A program made the position numbers and the translations under genes. The notes under the pieces are model-generated. The model saw only the letters and a list, made by a program, of their open reading frames with translations. It had not been told where the DNA came from and did no database searches. This document shows, one piece after another, positions 14,574 through 20,111 of a DNA stretch of 20,111 nt. This DNA is from Bacteroidia bacterium (lineage in GTDB: Bacteria; Bacteroidota; Bacteroidia; Bacteroidales; CAJPTX01): the NCBI GenBank assembly GCA_905373625.1, contig CAJPTS010000008.1, forward strand, positions 1 to 20,111. The letters are read 5' to 3'. The stretch's first letter is position 1. Each line of letters starts with the position of its first letter.

Positions 14574-15329
14574 TTAATCATGCAATAAAAAGGGATAGTC
14601 TGTCCGCAGGCGTTCCTGCTGTAATTTATTCAGCGTGGTATAAAGGATCCCCTCCGCTCCTTCAGGCATTTCTGCACATATTTTCCCCTCACTGTCAATG
14701 ATATAAGAATGCCCCACGTAGTTATTACCCTTAGCATCCGTCCCGACCCGATTTGATGCAGCTATGTAGGTCTGATTCTCTATGGCGCGTGCCACCAAGA
14801 GCTGCCGCCAAGCGTAATCGCGCGCTGCGGGCCAAGAGGCTGCATAAAGTAACAGATTATAATCGCCTTTATTTCGTGCCCCTTCGGGGAAACGAAGGTC
14901 AAAACAGGTTTGTAATGCGATACGCCATCCTCGAAAGGAGACAACTACACGGCGATCGCCTGCGGTAAATAACGTCTCCTCTCTTGCCAGCACAAAAAGA
15001 TGTTGTTTATCATAATAGTTTAGCCCCCCGTCTGGGTCTACCAGATAAAACCTGTTATAATTCTTCTCGGCGTCGGTTACTGCAATCGTGCCCCCCACGA
15101 GTGTGTTAAAACGAGCGGCTATGCTCTGCATCCACTCCACAGAGCGTCCTAGGTGCGACTCTATGTATTGCGCGCGAATATGATAACCGCTCGGGAACAT
15201 CTCGGGCAGTAGAATAAGATCTGTAGGTTCTGTAATGGCTGAGAGTAACTCTGTGTAGTGCGCAAGATTAGCTTCTACTTCGCCATCCACTATTTTAGGT
15301 TGAAGTACTGCTACCGAAAAGTCGTTCAT
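14574..15329 (-). CDS. Nitrilase-superfamily omega-amidase (YafV/Nit2-like)
   Basis: Carbon-nitrogen hydrolase of 251 residues. The catalytic triad is visible: Glu43 in LILLPEMFPSGY, Lys108 in YYDKQHLF and Cys142 in ALQTCFDLRFPE. The pattern DKQHLF followed by FTAGDRRVVVSFRGWRI matches the YafV/Nit2 subgroup, whose members hydrolyse alpha-ketoglutaramate or alpha-ketosuccinamate, products of glutamine and asparagine transamination, as a metabolite repair step in the cytosol. The Cys-Phe-Asp in place of the commoner Cys-Tyr-Asp is a mild substitution. AAGGT upstream of ATG 15327-15329 can serve as ribosome binding site. It starts 24 bp after miaB on the same strand and is probably co-transcribed with it. 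Substrate by homology. Confidence 0.9.
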   Translation of the reverse strand: MNDFSVAVLQPKIVDGEVEANLAHYTELLSAITEPTDLILLPEMFPSGYHIRAQYIESHLGRSVEWMQSIAARFNTLVGGTIAVTDAEKNYNRFYLVDPDGGLNYYDKQHLFVLAREETLFTAGDRRVVVSFRGWRIALQTCFDLRFPEGARNKGDYNLLLYAASWPAARDYAWRQLLVARAIENQTYIAASNRVGTDAKGNNYVGHSYIIDSEGKICAEMPEGAEGILYTTLNKLQQERLRTDYPFLLHD

Positions 15330-15353
15330 TTTTACCTTGTTAGTCGTCCCTGT

Positions 15354-16682
15354 TTACTCGGTCACCACTACGCCTAGTAGGGTGGAAGGGGTGCATTTCT
15401 CCACCCGAACTAACAGCCGTGCGCCTACTGGAACGTCCGCCGCAGGGAAAACGATCATTCTGTTCTGCATATTACGTCCGCAGAGGTCGTCTTCAGATTT
15501 ATGCGAATAGCCCTCTACCAAAACCTCGAACGTCTTTCCCACATCGCGTAGATTCGCCTCGTAGGAGTGTTTTTGTTGGAGGTCAATAATCTCTTGCAGT
15601 CGTGCCCCTTTTGTCGCGTCGGGTACAGTATCGCCCATACGGCGTTGTGCATACGTGCTAGGGCGCTCAGAATACTTAAACATATAGGCCAAATCAAAAT
15701 GCACCTCACGCATAAGTGAGAGCGTCGCCTCGTGCTCTTCCTGCGTTTCTCCTGTAAAGCCCGCAATAATATCCGTTGTTATGGAACAATCTGGTAGTAT
15801 CGTGCGGATCATTTCTATTTGTTGCAAGTATTCTTCGCGCGTATAACGGCGTTTCATGCGTTTGAGCATAGATGTTGCGCCCGACTGTACAGGGAGGTGA
15901 ATGTGATGACACACGTTGGGGTAGGCTGCCATGACTCGCAGTACATTTTCGGTCATATCATGTGGGTGTGACGTCGCAAAACGTAAGCGCATTTGTGGGA
16001 TTACGTGTGCTACTCGCTCCAATAGCGCAGCAAAAGATACCACTGCCCCTTCAGAATCTTTCCATGCATAACTATCCACGGTCTGCCCGAGAAGTGTAAC
16101 CTCCTTATACCCCTGTTCTGCCAATTTTTCTACTTCGTGCAGAATAGAATCTACCGATCGGCTTCGCTCGGGACCTCGTGTAAACGGGACGACGCAATAG
16201 GTACAAGCATAGTTGCAACCCCGCATAATAGATGTAAAGGCAGAGACGCGATTTCCGCCGTAACGGAGCGGTTCTATTTCGCTGTAGGTCTCCGAACGCG
16301 AGAGGCGTGTATAGACTCCTTGCGTACCTGTAGCGGCTTCGCGAAGTAATTCGGGGAGGTAACGATAACCATCTGGTCCCACTACAACAGATGCGCCTAT
16401 TTTTGGGGAGAGTAGTTCTTCTTTTACCCGCGAGGCCATACAACCCAGTATGCCGATTACGAGCCTTTTGCGTGTACTGCGCTGCAAACTCTTGTAGTGT
16501 GCAATGCGCCCCAGAATGCGTTGCTCGGCATTGTCTCGTATGGCGCATGTATTTATCAGAACAACATCAGCCTGTTCACTCTCTGTAACCAACCGAAAGC
16601 CTGAACTCTCTAACAACGAAGCGACGATCTCACTATCGTTCGCGTTCATCTGACACCCATAAGTCTCTATATAAAAGCGCAT
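15354..16682 (-). CDS. miaB: tRNA-2-methylthio-N6-dimethylallyladenosine synthase
   Basis: Radical-SAM methylthiotransferase that adds the 2-methylthio group to isopentenylated A37 of tRNAs reading UNN codons. From the chosen start the protein has 442 residues. The N-terminal domain holds the auxiliary cluster cysteines Cys10 (YGCQMNANDSE), Cys46 (NTCAIR) and Cys81 (GCMASR). The radical-SAM motif is RGCNYACTYC (Cys156, Cys160, Cys163), followed by RSRSVDSILHEV. A TRAM domain closes the protein (about 378-442). TYGCQMN and the overall length separate it from RimO and MtaB. An upstream in-frame Met would add 11 residues, but AAGGAG lies correctly before the ATG at 16680-16682. Probably co-transcribed with the amidase gene. 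Confidence 0.97.
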   Translation of the reverse strand: MRFYIETYGCQMNANDSEIVASLLESSGFRLVTESEQADVVLINTCAIRDNAEQRILGRIAHYKSLQRSTRKRLVIGILGCMASRVKEELLSPKIGASVVVGPDGYRYLPELLREAATGTQGVYTRLSRSETYSEIEPLRYGGNRVSAFTSIMRGCNYACTYCVVPFTRGPERSRSVDSILHEVEKLAEQGYKEVTLLGQTVDSYAWKDSEGAVVSFAALLERVAHVIPQMRLRFATSHPHDMTENVLRVMAAYPNVCHHIHLPVQSGATSMLKRMKRRYTREEYLQQIEMIRTILPDCSITTDIIAGFTGETQEEHEATLSLMREVHFDLAYMFKYSERPSTYAQRRMGDTVPDATKGARLQEIIDLQQKHSYEANLRDVGKTFEVLVEGYSHKSEDDLCGRNMQNRMIVFPAADVPVGARLLVRVEKCTPSTLLGVVVTE

Positions 16683-16688
16683 AAACCT

Positions 16689-16694
16689 CTCCTT
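16689..16694 (-). promoter_or_regulatory. Shine-Dalgarno deciding the miaB start
   Basis: Minus-strand AAGGAG, six bases before ATG 16682-16680. It lies within the longer in-frame extension up to 16715 and so argues for the shorter start, which also gives the usual MiaB N-terminus (MRFYIETYGCQMN). Confidence 0.65.
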
Positions 16695-16750
16695 CACAAA
16701 CAGAGGGCGTAGCAATCTCCTTGCCCCACTCCTACTTCTTGTAGACGTTA

Positions 16751-16758
16751 CAAAGATA
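16751..16758 (-). promoter_or_regulatory. Candidate -7 element for miaB
   Basis: Minus-strand TATCTTTG matches TAnnTTTG exactly and would give a leader of about 60 nt. The -33 position has no TTTG. It lies in the 233-bp gap behind ispG, consistent with separate transcription. Confidence 0.4.
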
Positions 16759-16869
16759 GGCGTTAAATGGGCTAAAGAGGGCTTCTATACTTGTGTTGTA
16801 GCTTTTGCTTAGAAAGTGGGCGGGCTTGTCATGCAAATTCAGCGCTGCAATGCTTGTTGTGCTGAGCAT

Positions 16870-16893
16870 AAAAACATCTTATAGCAGCAGATG
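16870..16893 (-). terminator. Weak possible terminator behind ispG
   Basis: On the minus strand CATCT (16893-16889) and AGATG (16879-16875) form only a 5-bp stem around nine bases, followed by TTTTT (16874-16870). It lies just downstream of the ispG stop. The stem is short, so this is a low-confidence call. Confidence 0.3.
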
Positions 16894-16915
16894 GTTAGTG
16901 ATAACCTCGAGATAT

Positions 16916-18784
16916 TTAAGCCTCTCGCCAGTCGCCCGAATCTTTAATGAGCTGAATGAGTTCTTCGATTGCACTAGCGGCAGGAATGTTTCGTTTTGCC
17001 ACTTTCCCCGACTTGTATAGAGTAATTTTCTCAGGTCCAGCTCCGACGTAACCATAATCGGCATCGCCCATTTCGCCTGGACCATTAACTATGCATCCCA
17101 TCACGGCTATTTTTAGGTGACGTAGATGCGCAGTTGCCTCCTTCACTTTGGTAAAAGTACTTTGTAAGTCAAACAATGTCCGTCCGCAGCCTGGACACCC
17201 CACAAACTCGGCCTGTACGCGTCGCAAGCCGAGGCTTTGCAATATGGCAAAAGCATTTCTTTTTGCCTCGTGGAAATTTACTCCTTGCGCCACTACGCCA
17301 TTGCCAAAATCGTCTAGCAGTAATACGCCGTAATCGACACCCATAGCCGCTTGTAGCGCCTCGCCCGCCAAATTCTGATGCTTAGTTTGCCAAAAGATGA
17401 CACTTTTTGTAGGCGAAGCCGTGTACAGTAAATTGGCTATATGACGCGAACGTTCTAGCCCCGTGCTGTTCTCCTTGATTAGAAAAAGTTGCACAGCGTC
17501 AGAAATGCTTAGTGCTGCAACGTCAGCAGTAGTTTCAATATCAAGAGGAACGAGGGTAGCAATAACGCGCCCATCGAGCGTAGCATAGTTTTGTGCATCT
17601 TTTTTTAGTAAAAAATAGGGGCGCACCTCTTGCGGAAGCGTTTGCATATCAGAGAAGACTTCACAAAGAATGAGATCTACCGAATTATGCGCATGCTGCC
17701 AAATGCCCGTAGTATCGGGCGTGAAACCAAAAGAACGGAGAGTGTCTGGCGTAACGTTGTCGCCACAATATTCGGTAAGTACTAGCCCCTTCCGAAATTC
17801 TTTTAGAACAGGAGGCACTTCACGCTCTTGTATTTGAGGCGGCGCATAATAGGTAAAATGTGGCGATCGCTCCGTATAAACCTTCGGAGTAAAGGGGGTA
17901 AGCTTCTTAATATGCTCTAGGAGGAGGCGACCAAAGACAATTTCATTTATCGGATCCTCGGTAAGCGATACGCGAATAGTATCTCCGATGCCGTCTGCCA
18001 AAAGCGCTCCTATCCCTATGGCGGACTTGAGCCGTCCGTCTTCGCCAGCCCCAGCTTCGGTTACGCCCAAATGGAGCTTATTATAAAAGCCGTTTTGCTC
18101 CAATGTCTTTACTAGTAGCCGATTGGCAAAGACCATCTGCTTAACATCGCTTGCTTTTAGCGAGACAACCACCTTTCGTTCAAAATGGAAATGGCGACAG
18201 GCTTCAAGAAATTCTAATGCGGAATAAACCATCCCTTCCAGTCCCGCGCCATATTTCTCTATTATGCGGGGCGCGAGTGAGCCGTGATTTACCCCGATAC
18301 GTATTACGACGTTATTTTTTTTACACACCTCGATGAGCTCGCCGACCTTCTGCAACATATTTCGGTGCATTTCTTGTTCTTCAGCGTCATTTTGTGGCGA
18401 GTCTCGGTTAATGTAGTTACCTGGGTTTATTCGTACTGCATCGGCGTATTTGGCGGCTTCTAAGGCAACTGGCGGCGAGAAATGAATATCTGCCACAATG
18501 GGACAGGCTGTATAGCCTTTTTTAGCACACGAGATGCCACGACCAACGAATTTCTGCACAACCTCCTCCAGTGCAATGGCATCTTGCATGGTAGGTACTG
18601 TAACACGGATGATTTCTGCACCCGCTTTTCGCAATGCAATTAGTTGCTCAAGTGTCGTCTCAACATCAGAGGCTGCCGTCGTGGTCATGGTTTGTACTGC
18701 AGGAGCATCGGACGAGAGGCGTACGCTGCGTGCTGCAGATCTCCCTACAAGTAACGACCAAGAGCGAGTATTTTGATGTGACAT
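16916..18784 (-). CDS. ispG: (E)-4-hydroxy-3-methylbut-2-enyl-diphosphate synthase, long form
   Basis: Penultimate enzyme of the MEP isoprenoid pathway: it reductively opens methylerythritol cyclodiphosphate to HMBPP using a [4Fe-4S] cluster. The product has 622 residues, against roughly 370-400 for the two-domain enzyme of E. coli. It shows the three-domain form: an N-terminal TIM barrel (about 20-300, with VADIHFSPPVALEAAKYADAV and RINPGN), a large insert (about 310-510), and the C-terminal cluster domain with Cys530 and Cys533 (VGCPGCGRT), Cys564 (VMGCIVNGPGE) and Glu571. This long form is known from plants, Chlamydia and Bacteroidota, so the length supports the taxonomic reading. No other MEP gene is adjacent. 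Its product feeds the undecaprenyl lipid carrier that the DUF368 transporter recycles. Confidence 0.96.
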   Translation of the reverse strand: MSHQNTRSWSLLVGRSAARSVRLSSDAPAVQTMTTTAASDVETTLEQLIALRKAGAEIIRVTVPTMQDAIALEEVVQKFVGRGISCAKKGYTACPIVADIHFSPPVALEAAKYADAVRINPGNYINRDSPQNDAEEQEMHRNMLQKVGELIEVCKKNNVVIRIGVNHGSLAPRIIEKYGAGLEGMVYSALEFLEACRHFHFERKVVVSLKASDVKQMVFANRLLVKTLEQNGFYNKLHLGVTEAGAGEDGRLKSAIGIGALLADGIGDTIRVSLTEDPINEIVFGRLLLEHIKKLTPFTPKVYTERSPHFTYYAPPQIQEREVPPVLKEFRKGLVLTEYCGDNVTPDTLRSFGFTPDTTGIWQHAHNSVDLILCEVFSDMQTLPQEVRPYFLLKKDAQNYATLDGRVIATLVPLDIETTADVAALSISDAVQLFLIKENSTGLERSRHIANLLYTASPTKSVIFWQTKHQNLAGEALQAAMGVDYGVLLLDDFGNGVVAQGVNFHEAKRNAFAILQSLGLRRVQAEFVGCPGCGRTLFDLQSTFTKVKEATAHLRHLKIAVMGCIVNGPGEMGDADYGYVGAGPEKITLYKSGKVAKRNIPAASAIEELIQLIKDSGDWREA

Positions 18785-18855
18785 ATTAAATCAACGGTAT
18801 TCTGACGCTGGAATTCCTTGCCATAATGAGACGAAGTAGAAAATTTATTGTTGTG

Positions 18856-18863
18856 CAAAAATA
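18856..18863 (-). promoter_or_regulatory. Candidate -7 element for ispG
   Basis: Minus-strand TATTTTTG matches TAnnTTTG exactly, with a predicted leader of about 65 nt. The -33 region is not recognisable; the palindromic repeat at 18884-18915 lies immediately upstream. Confidence 0.35.
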
Positions 18864-18883
18864 GGAAGTAAAAAACGTTGTCC

Positions 18884-18915
18884 TTGTAGAGGCATTGCCC
18901 GCAACGCCTCTACAA
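18884..18915. repeat. REP-like palindromic element
   Basis: TTGTAGAGGC and GCCTCTACAA form a perfect 10-bp inverted repeat around ATTGCCCGCAAC, itself containing TTGC/GCAA. The string TTGCCCGCAACGCC is repeated at 60-73. This is the general look of short palindromic REP/MITE-like elements. It sits between glgP and ispG, both on the minus strand, and could also act as a transcript-end hairpin, although the nearest T-run on the minus strand is several bases away from the stem. Confidence 0.6.
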
Positions 18916-18972
18916 AAACGCACTCCTAACTTTTAACTCTTAACTGATTGTTGTATCTCGTACTTAACAGAG

Positions 18973-20111
18973 CTATACCCAACGAACCAGATTGAAATCT
19001 GCGCGCTGACGGAGGTGCTTATGCCGAGCATAAAGACGTATCGCAACGTCAAACACTCCTGGAGACGGAGGTTCAAATACTACCGTGTACTCGGCGCGTG
19101 GTCCATCACTGTGCGCAAATTCGTAGGGGACTGTATCGTAAATCACCACGTCATTTTCACCGGGTCGCAGCTCTGTAACCACAAGCTCTGCGCCTACATC
19201 TTCGGGCGATAGGTCGGCAAGATCGAGTATCAAACTCCCCGAGTATTTAGCGCCCGTTAGTATTTCTTGTGATCCCATTCCCAGCCCCTCGGTGCGTATC
19301 ACGCTCACGCGATGCCAATTGGCTAACATCCTCTCCTTCCAAGCAAGCAGCTCGCGAAGCTCTTCGCCGCCATTGGCTAGTAGCTCTTGCATATATCGCA
19401 CCTGCGGATTATAGAATTTGGTCAGATAATCGGCTTGCATACGCGTTGTTGTGAAATTCGGTGCAATTTCACTCATACTCTTCTGTATACACTTTATCCA
19501 CCCAAGCGGACAGCCTGCGTCGTTCCGTTCGTAGTACAGTGGCACTATTTCATTTTCTAGCGTGGAATACAAGAGTTCTGCATCCAACTCGTCTTGTATT
19601 TCTTGTACCTCGTACGTACGCTCTTTACTTAGTGCCCAGCCTGCTCCTTCTTCATAACCTTCGACCCACCAGCCGTCCAAGACACTGAAGTGCAAAGCTC
19701 CATTCATAACAGCCTTCATACCGCTTGTGCCCGAGGCTTCTAGCGGTCGCGTCGGCGTATTCAACCAAATGTCCACGCCTTGTACCATCTTCCGTGCCAA
19801 ATCCATATCATAGTTCGGCAGGAAAAGGAGTTTACCACGGAATTGGGGCATGAGTGATACGGTGAATATGCGTTTTATCAGATCCTGACCTGCCACGTCG
19901 TGCGGATGTGCCTTGCCTGCAAAAAGGATTTGAACGGGGCGTTCGGGGTTATTGACAATCTCAGCCAAACGATCAAGGTCGCGTAACAACAAATGCGCAC
20001 GTTTGTAAGTCGCAAAGCGGCGTGCAAAACCTATTGTAAGGATCTCTGGGCGCAGCTCTTCTTTGATATCTACAAGATGTTTAGGCGGGTGAAAACGGAT
20101 CATTTCGGGGC
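18973..20111 (-). CDS. glgP: Alpha-glucan (glycogen) phosphorylase, C-terminal part
   Basis: Partial gene: it runs off the right edge, and the frame stays open to the last bases (Pro-Glu before the first visible Met), so the true start is outside. At least 378 residues are visible. The enzyme releases glucose-1-phosphate from glycogen or maltodextrins with a pyridoxal phosphate cofactor. FARRFATYKRAHLLLRDLDRL, FAGKAHPHD, and RPLEASGTSGMKAVMNGALHFSVLDGWW are hallmarks of the non-classical alpha-glucan phosphorylases of glycosyltransferase family 35; the Lys in SGMKAVMNG (130 of the visible part) should hold the cofactor. After about residue 230 comes a helical linker and a beta-rich C-terminal domain typical of this subfamily. 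The stop is at 18973. Its position suggests glycogen storage turnover. Confidence 0.93.
   Translation of the reverse strand, partial: PEMIRFHPPKHLVDIKEELRPEILTIGFARRFATYKRAHLLLRDLDRLAEIVNNPERPVQILFAGKAHPHDVAGQDLIKRIFTVSLMPQFRGKLLFLPNYDMDLARKMVQGVDIWLNTPTRPLEASGTSGMKAVMNGALHFSVLDGWWVEGYEEGAGWALSKERTYEVQEIQDELDAELLYSTLENEIVPLYYERNDAGCPLGWIKCIQKSMSEIAPNFTTTRMQADYLTKFYNPQVRYMQELLANGGEELRELLAWKERMLANWHRVSVIRTEGLGMGSQEILTGAKYSGSLILDLADLSPEDVGAELVVTELRPGENDVVIYDTVPYEFAHSDGPRAEYTVVFEPPSPGVFDVAIRLYARHKHLRQRADFNLVRWV

Noticed and set aside
16105..16548. 147-codon open frame on the minus strand within miaB
   Set aside because: It is out of frame inside a confidently identified radical-SAM gene, has arginine- and tyrosine-rich low-quality composition and no recognisable domain.
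16683..16715. Longer start for miaB with 11 more residues
   Set aside because: The Shine-Dalgarno AAGGAG lies inside this extension, and MiaB proteins typically begin shortly before YGCQMN.
1..20111. CRISPR array, tRNA, rRNA, riboswitch, phage, transposon or toxin-antitoxin genes
   Set aside because: No regularly spaced repeats, no tRNA-like T-arm in the gaps, no transposase or integrase motifs and no small paired toxin genes were found on either strand.

Overview
The window reads as a chromosomal housekeeping segment from a member of the Bacteroidota, most likely Bacteroidales and possibly Porphyromonadaceae-like. Three things point there. Several proteins look like conserved proteins of unknown function typical of that phylum: a DUF3822-type protein, a one-helix 202-residue protein, and a 239-residue protein opening with MPYRRLPNTD. 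IspG is the long 622-residue form. Upstream regions repeatedly show the Bacteroidota -7 element TAnnTTTG, once with a perfect -33 TTTG, while most genes lack a strong Shine-Dalgarno sequence. Species cannot be fixed from sequence alone.

Layout. 1-227: intergenic DNA with copies of a short repeat family. 228-1616 (-): mnmE, divergent from a + strand pair (1722-3252: one-helix protein, then DUF3822-type protein); the two outward promoters appear to share their -7 bases. 3346-3999 (-): 1-Cys-type peroxiredoxin. 4163-4324 (-): rpmH, with its own promoter and intrinsic terminator. 4623-5342 (+): conserved hypothetical, preceded by a doubtful 40-codon ORF. 5625-9402 (+): TolC-type outer membrane protein, tgt (TTG start, strong Shine-Dalgarno), and lptG overlapping tgt by ATGA. 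9403-9898: long gap holding a promoter-plus-terminator unit that could make an RNA of about 70 nt, then another repeat copy. 9899-13648 (+): tight cluster dapA, DUF368 polyprenyl-phosphate transporter, M16 zinc peptidase, O-methyltransferase. 13752-16682 (-): lipoprotein, nitrilase-type amidase, miaB. 16916-18784 (-): ispG. 18973-20111 (-): C-terminal part of an alpha-glucan phosphorylase that runs off the right edge.

Themes. Three genes modify tRNA (mnmE at U34, tgt for queuosine at G34, miaB at A37). Several serve the envelope (lptG for LPS export, DUF368 for undecaprenyl-phosphate recycling, ispG for the isoprenoid precursors of that lipid, dapA for diaminopimelate and lysine). The rest is redox defence, glycogen breakdown and small-molecule repair. 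I see no CRISPR array, tRNA, rRNA, transposase, phage gene or obvious defence system. The least ordinary signals are the small RNA unit at 9498-9605, the missing zinc cysteines in Tgt, and the dispersed intergenic repeats.
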